Positions 34,093 through 43,861 of a stretch of DNA of 64,000 nt are shown one piece after another. The notes below the pieces were generated by a model. It saw only the letters and a list, made by a program, of their open reading frames with translations, did not search any database and was not told the origin of the DNA. The position numbers and the translations under genes are program-made. Every line of letters starts with the position of its first letter. Positions within the stretch are counted from its first letter, which is position 1. The DNA is from Candidatus Phycosocius bacilliformis (GTDB lineage: Bacteria > Pseudomonadota > Alphaproteobacteria > Caulobacterales > Aquidulcibacteraceae), in assembly GCF_003112735.1 (NCBI RefSeq), contig NZ_BFBR01000002.1, positions 62,001-126,000 of the forward strand, in the 5' to 3' direction.

Positions 34093-35157
34093 ATGCTGCT
34101 TTCGGAATTCGACTTTGACTTGCCTGAGGAATTGATCGCTTTGCGTCCAGCGGTCCCGCGTGACTCGGCCCGCCTTTTGGTGTCCCAGCCCGGTCAGATG
34201 ATTGAGGATTCTGTGGTGTCGGCTTTGCCCGGTTTTCTGCGGGCAGGCGATGTTCTGATCTTCAACGACACGCGCACCATTGCCGCATCGCTGAAAGCCA
34301 CGCGTGCGCCGCGTGGCCCGATCGGCGGACCGGTCCAGATTGATCTAAATCTGCACCAACGTGTGGACGAGGCCAGTTGGAAAGCGTTTGCCCGGCCGGC
34401 TAAACGGGTGGCAATCGGCGACGTCCTCGATCTTGCTCAGGACTTGCGCGCCGAGGTGATTGATCTGGGAGAGGGCGGGGAAGTGACGTTGCGCTTTTCT
34501 GTTGCCGGAGATGCGCTTGCTCAAGCCATTGGCAGGGTTGGGGCGATGCCCTTACCGCCCTATATCGCCCGCAAGCGCGACATTGATGACCAAGATGCCG
34601 AGGATTATCAAACCGTCTATGCTCGGGCGGAAGGCTCAGTCGCCACGCCAACCGCAGGTCTGCATTTTACACCCGACTTGCTGGCCGCCCTTGATGCCGC
34701 CGGCATTGAGCGGCACTGGGTCACCTTACATGTCGGCGCAGGCACGTTTTTGCCCGTCAAAGTCGACAAGATCGAAGACCATGTCATGCATTCTGAATAT
34801 TATGAGGTCAGTCAGCAAACCGCGCAGGCCATCGCGAGGGCGAAGGCCGAGGGGCGACGTGTGATTGCTGTAGGGACAACAAGTTTACGCACGTTGGAGA
34901 CCATCGGGCAGTCCGATGGGCGCATCAAGGCTGGCAGCGGCGACACCGCAATCTTCATCACACCGGGTTATCGGTTCAAAGTGGTTGATGGCTTGATGAC
35001 CAATTTTCATTTGCCCAAATCGACGCTTCTCATGCTTGTTGGGGCTTTAATCGGCATGGAGGGTTTGCGCAGCGTCTATCGTCATGCCATTGAGAGCCGC
35101 TACCGCTTCTATTCTTATGGGGACGCGAGCCTTCTGTGGAAGGCCGATCCTTTCTGA
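34093..35157 (+). CDS. queA: S-adenosylmethionine:tRNA ribosyltransferase-isomerase
   Basis: The enzyme adds the ribosyl part of S-adenosylmethionine to preQ1 in tRNA, giving epoxyqueuosine. The ATG at 34093 ([20 protein letters not shown]) is the conserved family start; the open frame to 34024 lies within the previous gene. Length 354 is normal. Motifs are [36 protein letters not shown] and [20 protein letters not shown]. It is 13 bases upstream of tgt, which catalyses the step before it in the same pathway. Confidence 0.96.
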   Translation: MLLSEFDFDLPEELIALRPAVPRDSARLLVSQPGQMIEDSVVSALPGFLRAGDVLIFNDTRTIAASLKATRAPRGPIGGPVQIDLNLHQRVDEASWKAFARPAKRVAIGDVLDLAQDLRAEVIDLGEGGEVTLRFSVAGDALAQAIGRVGAMPLPPYIARKRDIDDQDAEDYQTVYARAEGSVATPTAGLHFTPDLLAALDAAGIERHWVTLHVGAGTFLPVKVDKIEDHVMHSEYYEVSQQTAQAIARAKAEGRRVIAVGTTSLRTLETIGQSDGRIKAGSGDTAIFITPGYRFKVVDGLMTNFHLPKSTLLMLVGALIGMEGLRSVYRHAIESRYRFYSYGDASLLWKADPF

Positions 35158-35170
35158 GCCCACATCTGTC

Positions 35171-36295
35171 ATGCGCTTTACATTCACCTGCCACGCCACC
35201 GACGGCCATGCCCGGACCGGTGTGCTGTCGACCCCGCGCGGAGACATCCGGACCCCTGCCTTTATGCCTGTGGGCACAGCTGCCACTGTGAAGGCGATGA
35301 GCATCGACCAAGTCAAATCGACTGGTGCGGACATTTTGTTGGGAAACACCTACCATTTGATGCTGCGGCCTGGGGGCGAGCGGCTGGCCCGCTTGGGCGG
35401 GCTGCATCATTTCATGGGTTGGGATAAGCCGATCTTGACCGATTCAGGGGGATTTCAGGTCTGGTCGCTGGCCGGCTTGCGAAAAATGACTGAAGCCGGT
35501 GTTGAGTTCCGGAGCCATATCGACGGGTCTCGACACATGTTGACTCCCGAACGCTCGATTGAATTGCAAGCCGATTTGATTGGCTCGGACATCATCATGC
35601 AATTGGATGAATGCACCACCTTTGGCTCCAGCCATGAGGAAGCCCTTGTCAGTCTGGAATTGTCTGCTCGTTGGGGGGAGCGTTCCAAGGTCGCCTTCGG
35701 CGGGACCCGCGCGACACAAGCACTCTTTGGGATTGTTCAAGGCTCTGTGTTCCCCGATTTGAGGAAGCGGTCGGCCGACGCCCTCAAATCGATCGGCTTT
35801 GATGGATATGCGATTGGGGGATTGGCGGTTGGAGAGGGCCACCAGCTCATGTGTCAAACCCTTGATGTCACCGTGCCTGAACTACCTATGGATCGGCCGC
35901 GCTATTTGATGGGCGTGGGAAAGCCGATTGACCTCGTTGAAGCGGTCCACCGCGGCGTGGATATGTTTGACTGCGTCCTGCCCACACGCGCAGGACGGCA
36001 TGGTCAGGCGTGGACTTGGGATGGGCCGATCAACATTCGCAATGCACGTTTTGCCGAAGATCCAGATCCGATTGATCCAACCAGTACCTGCCCGGCGAGC
36101 AGTCGGCCATCAAAAGCCTATTTACACCATTTGTTCAAGGCCGAAGAGATCCTCGGCCAGACACTATTGTCGTGGCATAATCTGGGCTTCTATCAGGACC
36201 TTATGGCGGCCATGCGAGCGGCCATTGCCAAAGGACAGTTTCAGGACCTTCGGGCTCGATTGCGCCAGCGTTGGGGGTTTGCCCCGCTCGACTAG
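35171..36295 (+). CDS. tgt: tRNA-guanine transglycosylase with degenerate zinc site
   Basis: The enzyme exchanges guanine-34 for preQ1 in tRNAs with GUN anticodons. The ATG at 35171 ([17 protein letters not shown]) gives 374 residues. The TIM barrel is intact: [10 protein letters not shown] with the general base Asp, VQGS, GGLAVGE and [12 protein letters not shown] with the nucleophile Asp. The C-terminal zinc motif is not. The usual C-x-C-x-x-C reads S305-T-C307-P-A-S310, so two of the three cysteines are serine, while the later His in SWHNL remains. Either zinc binding is lost or weakened, or the fold is held another way. It is downstream of queA in one transcript. Confidence 0.95.
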   Translation: MRFTFTCHATDGHARTGVLSTPRGDIRTPAFMPVGTAATVKAMSIDQVKSTGADILLGNTYHLMLRPGGERLARLGGLHHFMGWDKPILTDSGGFQVWSLAGLRKMTEAGVEFRSHIDGSRHMLTPERSIELQADLIGSDIIMQLDECTTFGSSHEEALVSLELSARWGERSKVAFGGTRATQALFGIVQGSVFPDLRKRSADALKSIGFDGYAIGGLAVGEGHQLMCQTLDVTVPELPMDRPRYLMGVGKPIDLVEAVHRGVDMFDCVLPTRAGRHGQAWTWDGPINIRNARFAEDPDPIDPTSTCPASSRPSKAYLHHLFKAEEILGQTLLSWHNLGFYQDLMAAMRAAIAKGQFQDLRARLRQRWGFAPLD

Positions 36296-36299
36296 CGCG

Positions 36300-36884
36300 T
36301 TAACAGCTTTTGGATTGGGCAAGGCCGCGCAGAAAGGCGCGGCGAACCATGCCGCGCTGTTCTGCTTCTTCATAGCGCCGTTCCGCTTTGGAGGCACCGG
36401 TTAGCATGCGAACAAGGCCGCGTTGCGGCACCAGCATAGAACCGACTCCGCGAACGGCTTCGCTGGCACCATCCTTGGCCGCATCTGTTCCCCGTTCAGT
36501 TACACTGCGATCATCATGGCCGGGGGCAGGGGCCACGTCCGCCGGAAGCACAGCATTTAATTGCTGCAGTTCGTAATTTATCCACGCGCATGAGGTGTCG
36601 GCCGGCATCGCATAGGGGTCAGATATTCGCGCCAGCGCCGGCGGGATTTTGCGCCGAACCATGCCGACATCACGCAAGGGTTGGACTGCCACATCCGAGG
36701 CCGTTGACCTCAAATCATCATTAGCTTGCCCCCGCACCGAACCTTGTTTGTCAGCTTGGCTATGGGTTGATGAGCTGGCGCAGCCAGTAATTGCCAAAAC
36801 AGCCGTGAACATGATCCACGCCAGCTTTGTGGAGCGGCGTCCAAGAGATGGGGTGCATTGTGTGCGAGGTGGCGAGGTGATCAT
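36300..36884 (-). CDS. Putative lipoprotein of unknown function
   Basis: I do not recognise the family. The start is placed at the ATG at 36884 (MITSPPRTQC); the frame continues to 36911. A signal sequence ending in AVLAITGCASSS fits a lipobox, predicting a lipid-anchored protein. The rest (about 150 residues) is polar with no membrane segment, containing ISDPYAMPADTSCAWINYELQQLNAVLPADV and a basic helical C-terminus (SKAERRYEEAEQRGMVRRAF). The gene converges on tgt with 4 bases between the stops. Possibly an envelope stress or cell-wall protein, but nothing specific supports that. Confidence 0.7.
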   Translation of the reverse strand: MITSPPRTQCTPSLGRRSTKLAWIMFTAVLAITGCASSSTHSQADKQGSVRGQANDDLRSTASDVAVQPLRDVGMVRRKIPPALARISDPYAMPADTSCAWINYELQQLNAVLPADVAPAPGHDDRSVTERGTDAAKDGASEAVRGVGSMLVPQRGLVRMLTGASKAERRYEEAEQRGMVRRAFLRGLAQSKSC

Positions 36885-37151
36885 GGTTCTAAGTCCACTC
36901 AAGTTCGTCAAGGTTACGGTCGCCCCTTGGTGTGACTTGCCTTGTCTTGGCAGGATCGGTCAAGTCTTGAAGACATGGCCTGTCAAATAGGAACCCACAC
37001 ACTTTCGCGGCGAGGGCAGGTTAGAGGTCCGGCAGTCTTGATCGCTGAGCGCTCCGCGATTGAATCATTGAGGGGCATTGACTGTGCGCAGGTGTGTGCG
37101 TATCAGCGCCGCTCCAAACCGGACCGCGGAATCGCGGCATTCCCAGATTGG

Positions 37152-37227
37152 GAGCCTGTAGCTCAGCCGGTAGAGCAACTGACTTTTAATCAGTAGGTCC
37201 CGGGTTCGAACCCCGGCGGGCTCACCA
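37152..37227 (+). tRNA. tRNA-Lys (anticodon TTT)
   Basis: A complete 76-base cloverleaf is present: acceptor GAGCCTG/CGGGCTC, D-arm GCTC/GAGC, anticodon stem ACTGA/TCAGT with loop CTTTTAA (anticodon TTT, lysine), variable loop AGGTC, T-arm CCGGG-TTCGAAC-CCCGG, discriminator A, and an encoded CCA end. It lies in a 603-base gap between a minus-strand lipoprotein gene and the OmpA gene, on the plus strand. Confidence 0.97.
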
Positions 37228-37409
37228 TCCTTCCGTATCATGATGGTCCAAGATTTCGTGTTGATCGGGCGTCTTTGCAGATCCGTGCTAGAACATTGAC
37301 TTGGCTCGCAACCCGGCAACCCAGAACAGCATTGCGTCCTTGCTGCAACACTGTGGCGATTTACACGCAAAATTGCAGAACTGATCATGACTAACTGTTT
37401 AGCAAGTGG

Positions 37410-37437
37410 TTGACCTCTCGATTTCATCGTTTAATAC
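37410..37437 (+). promoter_or_regulatory. Sigma-70-like promoter of the OmpA gene
   Basis: TTGACC (37410-37415) and TAATAC (37432-37437) are 16 bases apart, and the start codon is about 45 bases downstream. The spacing and match are good for a strongly expressed outer-membrane protein gene. Confidence 0.6.
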
Positions 37438-37487
37438 GACTCAGGAGCGTCCAACCGGACGTTACGATATATGAGGGAAATAGACCC

Positions 37488-38639
37488 ATGAAGAGAAATT
37501 GGCTTTGCGCCTCTGCGGTGCTCGCATTGGCAGCAGCGCCTGCCATCGCATCGGCTGATGGTTGGTATGGCAGCGCAGGCACTGGCTATAGCATCGGTGG
37601 CAGCGTTGATATTGATGCGCCTGTGAATCCGTCGGGCGTCGGCCAGTCTCCATACATGATTGGCAAGCCTGCCAAGGGTGATGGTGGCTGGGGCGGCAAT
37701 ATCGCTCTTGGCTATGGCTTCGATAATGGCTTCCGGGTTGAAGCCGCCCTCGCAAAAGGCAACGCTGGCTTTAAGAACAGCGGCAATGGTTCGACCGTCG
37801 GCAACATCGGCGTGTGGACCGCGATGGTCAATGGCCTGTATGACTTCAACCGTGATGGCAACATCAACCCATTCGTGGGTGCCGGTGTCGGTTTGGCCCG
37901 CGTTGATCTGCTTGCTGGTTCGTTCGATCAAGCCAATGCGTCGAGCCCATTGCTGGCTCTGAGCCGCGCCTCGTCTGTGTCGATCAATGACAGCGACACC
38001 GGGTTTGCTTGGCAGCTGATCGCAGGTTTGGGCTTGAAGCTCAGCGATCGTTTGAATGCTGACATCACCTACACTTATGTGAACGTGGCAGATCTGTCCT
38101 TCGCCGGCACGGGCCGGGTTCGTTCGAACAGTTTTGGTGGTTCAACCACGTCTCCTCTGACCTTGGGTGCAGGGTCGGGTACCAGCGGTCTGCCAGGGAT
38201 TGGCGGGTTGGGTCTGGGTCTGCGTTATTCTTTCGCAGCTCCGCCAGCTCCACCTCCACCACCTCCTCCTCCGCCACCCCCACCACCCGTGTGTGATGGC
38301 CGGTCGCTCGTGGTGTATTTCGAGCACAACAAGTCGTTCCTGACCGCAGAAGCGACCAGCGTGTTGGATAACGCGGTGTCGGAATTGTCGTCTCAGAGCT
38401 GCAACTACCGCACCGCTCTGATCCAAGGCCACACCGACTTGTCGGGTAGCCCACAGTACAATATCGAACTGTCGCAAAAGCGCGTGGTTGCGGTCCGTGA
38501 GGCACTTGTGGCCCGTGGCGTCCCAGGCGATCTGATGACTGGTGAGGCCTTCGGCGAATCCAAGCCAGCCAAGCCAACTGCAGATGGCGTCAAGGAACCC
38601 TTGAACCGTCGTGCAGAGGTGACCTTCACCTTCCAATAA
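37488..38639 (+). CDS. OmpA-family outer-membrane protein
   Basis: The ATG at 37488 follows GAGGGAAATA and starts a standard signal peptide (LCASAVLALAAAPAIASA). The mature part has an eight-strand-like beta-barrel (about 24-245, GWYGSAGTGYSIGG to GLRYSFAAP), a proline-only linker (about 250-266) and a C-terminal OmpA peptidoglycan-binding domain (VVYFEHNKSFLT, LIQGHTDLSGSPQYN, LNRRAEVTFTF). It anchors the outer membrane to the cell wall. A sigma-70-like promoter lies upstream and a perfect hairpin terminator downstream, so it is a single-gene transcript, as is usual for this abundant protein. Confidence 0.93.
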   Translation: MKRNWLCASAVLALAAAPAIASADGWYGSAGTGYSIGGSVDIDAPVNPSGVGQSPYMIGKPAKGDGGWGGNIALGYGFDNGFRVEAALAKGNAGFKNSGNGSTVGNIGVWTAMVNGLYDFNRDGNINPFVGAGVGLARVDLLAGSFDQANASSPLLALSRASSVSINDSDTGFAWQLIAGLGLKLSDRLNADITYTYVNVADLSFAGTGRVRSNSFGGSTTSPLTLGAGSGTSGLPGIGGLGLGLRYSFAAPPAPPPPPPPPPPPPPVCDGRSLVVYFEHNKSFLTAEATSVLDNAVSELSSQSCNYRTALIQGHTDLSGSPQYNIELSQKRVVAVREALVARGVPGDLMTGEAFGESKPAKPTADGVKEPLNRRAEVTFTFQ

Positions 38640-38665
38640 GGTGTTTGGTTCGATCTAGAATGGCG

Positions 38666-38694
38666 AAGGCCCGGCAGCAGTGCCGGGCCTTTTT
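38666..38694 (+). terminator. Rho-independent terminator of the OmpA gene
   Basis: AAGGCCCGGCA pairs perfectly over 11 bp with TGCCGGGCCTT around loop GCAG, followed directly by TTT. It lies 26 bases beyond the OmpA stop codon. Confidence 0.93.
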
Positions 38695-38737
38695 CGTGCG
38701 TGGTATCGCAATTGGTCGGAAAACTCGACTTGCAGCC

Positions 38738-38779
38738 CAAGGGTTTCGGATCAAGGGTTTCGGCTCAAGGGTTGCGGGC
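38738..38779. repeat. Three tandem 14-bp units (CAAGGGTTTCGGAT-type)
   Basis: CAAGGGTTTCGGAT, CAAGGGTTTCGGCT and CAAGGGTTGCGGGC run head to tail between the OmpA terminator and phhA. The first two differ at one base. This probably reflects local duplication; a binding role cannot be excluded. Confidence 0.7.
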
Positions 38780-38815
38780 AGCCTTGCCGGTCTGACCGAG
38801 CAGCGAGGTTGAGGT

Positions 38816-39691
38816 TTACGCGCTGGAGGGCAGGTGACTGCCAGCCCGATAGCTATGATCGCCACGTTGAAGAATGTCATCAGACTCCAGAATGTCTCCG
38901 GGTGCATGACTTGGGGCGGCTTCTAGAGCGTGATAAATCGGCGCAAAGTCTTGTGCCGTTGCGTCAAACAGGTCTTGGAAATCAGAAATTTCGAAATAGG
39001 TTTCCTGAAAATCATCAATCCGATAACGGGTTTGCATAACCCTGCGCAATTCAAAACGCAGCCGATTGGGTGAGGGTGATTGCAAACAATAGCTGCTCTC
39101 AGCCGGTGACGACAAAATGCCGGCACCATAGATTCGCGGACCGTCAGCTGTGCTGATCAGACCAAATTCAACTGTATACCAATAGAGCCTGGCCAAGGCA
39201 TCAAGGCTGTTGAAGCTCAATGCCCGCAGGCCGCCCTTGCCATAGGCCTGCATATAATCGGCAAACACCGGATTGGTTAGCAGGGGGACGTGGCCGAACA
39301 CATCATGGAACACATCTGGGGCTTCGATATAGTCGAACTCAGCTTCTGACCGAATGAAATTGCCGGCTGGAAAACGCCGATTGGCCAAATGCTCGAAAAA
39401 CACAATGTCAGGAATGAGACCGGGCACAGCCACGATGGTCCAGCCTGATATGGCTTCAAGCTGCCTATTCAAGTGCCTAAAGTCGGGAATGCCCTCACCA
39501 TGCAAATCCAAAGCCTCCAGCCCTGCCAAGAAGGCGTCACATGCCCGGCCGGGCAGGATTTGCATCTGCCGTTCGTGCAGGCGGGTCCAACGAGCGTGCT
39601 CCTCGGCCTGATAGACGGCCCAATTCTGGTCAATGGTCCAGTCCGCAGCCGCCTGTGGCGGGGGTTTGGCATGCATGTCCTGCGTGTTCAT
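38816..39691 (-). CDS. phhA: Phenylalanine 4-hydroxylase
   Basis: This iron- and pterin-dependent monooxygenase converts phenylalanine to tyrosine. The 291-residue protein has the bacterial single-domain length, without the regulatory domain of animal enzymes. Iron ligands are H129 and H134 in APDVFHDVFGHVPLL and E175 in YWYTVEFGL, and the PGLIPDIVFFEHLANRRFP segment is typical. It lies 27 bases downstream of hspQ on the same strand. A pterin-carbinolamine dehydratase gene, often adjacent, is not seen here. Confidence 0.95.
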   Translation of the reverse strand: MNTQDMHAKPPPQAAADWTIDQNWAVYQAEEHARWTRLHERQMQILPGRACDAFLAGLEALDLHGEGIPDFRHLNRQLEAISGWTIVAVPGLIPDIVFFEHLANRRFPAGNFIRSEAEFDYIEAPDVFHDVFGHVPLLTNPVFADYMQAYGKGGLRALSFNSLDALARLYWYTVEFGLISTADGPRIYGAGILSSPAESSYCLQSPSPNRLRFELRRVMQTRYRIDDFQETYFEISDFQDLFDATAQDFAPIYHALEAAPSHAPGDILESDDILQRGDHSYRAGSHLPSSA

Positions 39692-39718
39692 GTGCTGACC
39701 CCGCCTTGAATTTTGGCT

Positions 39719-40051
39719 CTAGTTCAGTTTCAGGCCTGGTTTGCGTACATAGGCCCGACCGTCGAAATCGGTGAAAAGTTCAGCAACCGTCGGGTGTTCC
39801 ACAGGTTCGCCCGAGGTGTCCGGCAGAAGATTTTGCTCTGACACATAGGCAACATAATGGGTTTCGTCGTTTTCAGCCAAGAGATGATAAAATGGCTGAT
39901 CCTTGCGCGGACGCAGATTTTCCGGGATGGCTTGCCACCATTCTTCTGTATTGGCGAATTGGGGATCGACATCGTAAATGACGCCACGGAATGGAAAGAG
40001 CCGATGGCGCACGATCTCTCCAATCTTAAACTTCGCAGTCTGGTTCAGCAT
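39719..40051 (-). CDS. hspQ: Heat-shock protein HspQ / hemimethylated-DNA-binding-like protein
   Basis: The ATG at 40051 (MLNQTAKFKIGEIVRHR) follows AAGGAG; the frame start at 40078 has no such site. The 110-residue product matches HspQ (YccV) over its length, with the YDVDPQFANTEEWW and DQPFYHLLAEN segments. In enterobacteria HspQ modulates Lon protease and binds hemimethylated DNA (family knowledge). It is co-directional with phhA and divergent from ppx; no clear heat-shock promoter was found in the gap. Confidence 0.9.
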   Translation of the reverse strand: MLNQTAKFKIGEIVRHRLFPFRGVIYDVDPQFANTEEWWQAIPENLRPRKDQPFYHLLAENDETHYVAYVSEQNLLPDTSGEPVEHPTVAELFTDFDGRAYVRKPGLKLN

Positions 40052-40206
40052 GAGAGGACGCTCCTTTCCTGATTCCAAGAGTTATGCATGAAGGCGGCGA
40101 GGTGCAAGCAGGTGCTGGCATGCATCCGCAGAGATTGCCCTTATCCAACTTAATGTTACGATGGAAACAACACAGCGCCTAATCGAGGCGCATGCAGAGG
40201 TTTGAC

Positions 40207-41271
40207 ATGGCCGGCGGCCTAAATTCGCCGGGGCGGGGGGGCGTTAGGCGTCCAGCCCAAGGCGGCCAAACGTCACAGGATGCAGCCGCTTGTTATGCAG
40301 CGCTGGATCTTGGGACCAATAATTGTCGGTTGCTGGTTGCCCAACGGGCCCCCGGGGGCTTTCGTGTGGTCGATTCATTCTCGCGGATTGTCCGCTTAGG
40401 CGAGGGGCTGTCGGCCACAGGTATGTTGTCGGATAAAGCCATGCAGCGGACGTTTTCTGCTGTTATGGCCTGTTCGGAGAAACTGGCACGGCACCGACCC
40501 GCCCGCCTGCGCTGTGTGGCAACCCAGGCTTGCCGGGCCGCGCGCAATGGACCCGCCTTTTTGAAGGAAATCACAGCCAAGACCGGCATCCGTTTCGAAG
40601 TGATCAGCCCTGACGAGGAAGCCCGTTTGGCTGTCATAGGATGTGCGGATCTATTTGATCCAACTGGGATTGGGGCGCTGGTGGTCGATATTGGCGGGGG
40701 CTCCACAGAATTATCCTGGGCGATCAATCGAGGCCGTGACCAGCGACCCAAGCTCGAACATTGGTTTTCTGCCCCGATCGGGGTTGTCACCTTGGCCGAC
40801 CAGTTTCCCGAGCATGAGGATACACGCCTTTGGTATCGGGCGATGAAGCAATGCGCCGCCGATCATGTCGCAGGCTTTCGGGCCCCCGACAGTTTGCGAG
40901 AGCATTTGCTGAGCGGTAAGGCTCATATCGTCGGGACGTCCGGTGCCGTCACCAGTTTGGCCGGCGTGCATTTGAAGCTGCCGCGCTATTCGCGCCATTT
41001 GGTTGATGGCTTATGGATCAGTGAGAGCGAGACACGCGCAGCGATTGAGCTTTTAGCAGCGCGTGACCGGGCTGGACGGGCTGCAGAACCCTGTATCGGA
41101 CCCGATCGGGCTGACCTGGTGCTGGCAGGTGCTGCCATTCTCGAGGCAATCTTGGATCGCTGGCCCAGTCTGCGCTTACGTGTCGCTGATCGCGGCCTGC
41201 GTGAAGGTTTGATCCTCACGATGTTACAACCAGCCCGCCGTCGGCGCAGGCGCAAGAGGACGCGAGCATGA
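40207..41271 (+). CDS. Ppx/GppA-family phosphatase (exopolyphosphatase or pppGpp phosphatase)
   Basis: The ATG at 40207 has AGAGG 8 bases upstream and gives 354 residues; an upstream in-frame ATG at 40192 directly abuts a small palindrome (GCGCCT-AATCG-AGGCGC, 40175-40191). The actin-like ATPase fold is shown by AALDLGTNNCRLLV, VVDIGGGSTELSW and GTSGAVTSLAGVHL. It ends in a strongly basic tail (RRRRRRKRTRA). Family members hydrolyse polyphosphate or pppGpp; the substrate cannot be fixed by sequence. It is coupled to rlmE by ATGA. Confidence 0.88.
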   Translation: MAGGLNSPGRGGVRRPAQGGQTSQDAAACYAALDLGTNNCRLLVAQRAPGGFRVVDSFSRIVRLGEGLSATGMLSDKAMQRTFSAVMACSEKLARHRPARLRCVATQACRAARNGPAFLKEITAKTGIRFEVISPDEEARLAVIGCADLFDPTGIGALVVDIGGGSTELSWAINRGRDQRPKLEHWFSAPIGVVTLADQFPEHEDTRLWYRAMKQCAADHVAGFRAPDSLREHLLSGKAHIVGTSGAVTSLAGVHLKLPRYSRHLVDGLWISESETRAAIELLAARDRAGRAAEPCIGPDRADLVLAGAAILEAILDRWPSLRLRVADRGLREGLILTMLQPARRRRRRKRTRA

Positions 41272-42014
41272 GTTGTGACAAGATCAGAGGTCGGCGCGGC
41301 AGCAAGCCACCGCCACCACCGCCAGGTGAGCGCCGCCGCCGCGTGGTGTTCGATGTCGGCCAAGCCGATGCTCGGGCAACACCCACGCGGGTTAAAACCA
41401 GTCGCAAGCGGACCCCCCAATCTGCCCGCTGGCTCGAACGGCATTTGAATGATCCATATGTGCATCAAGCCAAGCTGGATGGGTGGCGTGCGCGGTCGGC
41501 GTATAAGCTCATCGAGTTGGATGAGAAGTTCGGCCTAATCCCTCGGCAGGGTCGGGTTATTGACCTTGGCGCTGCCCCCGGTGGCTGGACCCAAGTCGTG
41601 GCTCAACGCGGCACAACGGCATTGGTGGGCATTGATTTGTTGGCGATGGATCCGATTGAGGGTGCCATTCTTGTTCAAGGCGATTTTCTGGCTGAAGGAA
41701 TGGAGAATGAGCTTTTGGCTTTGCTGGGCGGGCCACCTGACCTTGTGATGAGCGATATGGCGGCAAATACGGTTGGCCATAAACAGACCGACCATTTGCG
41801 TACTGCGGCCTTATCGGAAGCTGCTGCCCGCTTTGCCATGCGGGTGCTGGCACCGGGTGGAGCCTTTGTCGCCAAAATGTTCCAAGGCGGTACCGAGACA
41901 GATATTCTGGCCGAACTCAAACAGAAGTTTCGCCAAGTCCGTCACGCCAAACCACCCTCGAGCCGGGCTGAGAGCGTGGAACTTTTCATGGTGGCCACTG
42001 GCTTTAAGGGCTAG
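41268..42014 (+). CDS. rlmE: 23S rRNA (uridine 2552) 2'-O-methyltransferase
   Basis: This heat-shock rRNA methyltransferase (RrmJ/FtsJ) modifies U2552 in the ribosomal A loop. The K-D-K-E catalytic tetrad can be placed: Lys in SAYKLIELDEKF, Asp in VMSDMAANTVGHKQ, Lys in AKMFQGG and Glu in ESVELFMVA. The SAM site is VIDLGAAPGGWTQV. The 248-residue length includes an N-terminal basic extension of about 50 residues rich in Arg, Pro and Lys, perhaps for rRNA contact. It is coupled to ppx. Confidence 0.95.
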   Translation: MSCDKIRGRRGSKPPPPPPGERRRRVVFDVGQADARATPTRVKTSRKRTPQSARWLERHLNDPYVHQAKLDGWRARSAYKLIELDEKFGLIPRQGRVIDLGAAPGGWTQVVAQRGTTALVGIDLLAMDPIEGAILVQGDFLAEGMENELLALLGGPPDLVMSDMAANTVGHKQTDHLRTAALSEAAARFAMRVLAPGGAFVAKMFQGGTETDILAELKQKFRQVRHAKPPSSRAESVELFMVATGFKG

Positions 42015-42133
42015 ATGGGCTGCCTTACCTGAAGTGCCTGACCGGTGTGTGCAACAAAACAACACAAAACTTTTGACTGTCTTGCCAAAATCGCCACCCG
42101 CGCCATAAGGCAAGCACGTTTCGAGGAAGAGCC

Positions 42134-43858
42134 ATGACCAATCGTATCTGGGACAAATCACGACTGCCAAGCCGCCATGTCACGCTGGGACCCGCCCGAG
42201 CACCCCATCGGTCCTATTATTACGCCATGGGGCTTGGCACACGCGATATTGAAGCCCCATTTGTTGGCGTGGCATCGTGTTGGAACGAAAGCGCACCATG
42301 TAACACGGCACTGATGCGACAGGGCCATGCCGTGGCCGCAGGGGTCAAGGAGGCAGGTGCCACCCCACGTGAGTTTTGTACCATCACTGTCACGGACGGG
42401 ATCGCCATGGGCCACGAGGGCATGCGCTCGTCTTTGGTATCGCGCGAGGTGATCGCCGACTCGGTTGAGCTGTCGATGCGGGGACATTCTTATGATGCGC
42501 TGGTCGGTGTGGCTGGCTGTGACAAGAGCCTGCCTGGCATGATGATGGCGATGTTGCGGCTCAATGTGCCCAGCGTATTTCTCTATGGCGGCTCAATCCT
42601 GCCGGGCAAGCACAAGGGCCGTGACATCACGGTGCAGGAAGTGTTCGAGGCGGTCGGTGCCCATGCGGCAGGCCGGATGGATTTTGAGGAATTGTGTGAG
42701 ATTGAACGCCATGCTTGCCCCAGTGACGGGGCGTGTGGCGGCCAGTTTACGGCCAACACCATGGCCTGTGTCGCAGAAGCGATTGGTCTCAGCTTGCCTT
42801 TGTCCTCGTCTTTGCCCGCACCCTATCTCGACCGGGATCAATATGGGGTGGCGTCTGGCCATGCAGTGGTGGACTTGATTGTCCGCAATCTGCGCCCGCG
42901 CGACATTTGCACCCGGGCGGCCTTCGTCAATGCCGCGGTTGTGGTTGCTGCAACCGGGGGATCAACCAATGCGGCGCTTCATTTGCCTGCAATGGCCCAT
43001 GAGGCGGGTATTGAATTCACCCTGAAAGATGTCGCAGACGCGTTCCGTTTGACGCCCTGGATCGCCGATTTGAAGCCCGGTGGCCAATATGTGGCCAAAG
43101 ACATGGGTGAAGCAGGCGGCATGCCGATGCTGTTGCGCGCTTTGCTTGATGAAAATCTGATTGATGGCAATTGCCTGACAGTCACCGGCAAGACTTTGGG
43201 CGAAAACATTGAGGAAGTGACGTGGAACCCGGACCAGAAGGTCATCCGGCCAGTGAAAGCACCCTTGACTGAGAATGGGGGTGTTGTGGGCTTGTGGGGG
43301 TCGATGGCTCCAGAAGGTGCGATGCTGAAAATTGCCGGTCTGGCCAATCTGACGTTCCGCGGGCCGGCCCGTGTGTTTGATGGCGAGGAGGCCTGCTTTG
43401 AGGCGGTTTCCAAGGAAGCCTTTGAGGCTGGGGAAGTTCTGGTGATCCGCTATGAAGGTCCGCGCGGTGGGCCAGGCATGCGGGAGATGTTGTCAACCAC
43501 GGCAGCTCTTTATGGTCTGGGCCGGGGCGGGGACGTTGCCCTGATCACTGACGGGCGCTTCTCGGGTGCAACCCGGGGCATGTGTATCGGTCATGTGGGG
43601 CCCGAAGCTGCAGTCGGTGGGCCGATTGCTCTGGTTGAAAATGGCGACATTATCGCCATCGACGCACAAGCCGGGACCATTGATCTTGAAGTGCCGGAAG
43701 AGGTGCTAGCCAAGCGGCGGGCTGCTTGGAAGCCACGCAAGACCAATTATAATTCGGGCGCGATTGCCAAATATGCCAAATTGGTCGGTCCGGCCTATCT
43801 GGGGGCGGTCACCCACGAAGGTGCTGCGGCTGAAACCCATCAATATGCCGATATTTGA
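42134..43858 (+). CDS. ilvD: Dihydroxy-acid dehydratase
   Basis: The enzyme dehydrates 2,3-dihydroxy acids in valine and isoleucine synthesis using an iron-sulphur cluster. All three cluster cysteines are present in [21 protein letters not shown] and [14 protein letters not shown]. Other segments include [17 protein letters not shown] and [19 protein letters not shown]. Length 574 is normal. The ATG follows GAGGAAGAG. It is a single gene with 119 bases upstream and converges on rnhA. A role in sugar-acid dehydration (the related Edd branch) is less likely given the match to the IlvD cysteine pattern. Confidence 0.96.
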   Translation: MTNRIWDKSRLPSRHVTLGPARAPHRSYYYAMGLGTRDIEAPFVGVASCWNESAPCNTALMRQGHAVAAGVKEAGATPREFCTITVTDGIAMGHEGMRSSLVSREVIADSVELSMRGHSYDALVGVAGCDKSLPGMMMAMLRLNVPSVFLYGGSILPGKHKGRDITVQEVFEAVGAHAAGRMDFEELCEIERHACPSDGACGGQFTANTMACVAEAIGLSLPLSSSLPAPYLDRDQYGVASGHAVVDLIVRNLRPRDICTRAAFVNAAVVVAATGGSTNAALHLPAMAHEAGIEFTLKDVADAFRLTPWIADLKPGGQYVAKDMGEAGGMPMLLRALLDENLIDGNCLTVTGKTLGENIEEVTWNPDQKVIRPVKAPLTENGGVVGLWGSMAPEGAMLKIAGLANLTFRGPARVFDGEEACFEAVSKEAFEAGEVLVIRYEGPRGGPGMREMLSTTAALYGLGRGGDVALITDGRFSGATRGMCIGHVGPEAAVGGPIALVENGDIIAIDAQAGTIDLEVPEEVLAKRRAAWKPRKTNYNSGAIAKYAKLVGPAYLGAVTHEGAAAETHQYADI

Positions 43859-43861
43859 GGC

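Noticed and set aside
38230-38290. CCT/CCA-rich stretch as a possible microsatellite element
   Set aside because: It encodes the proline linker of the OmpA-family protein and is expected there.
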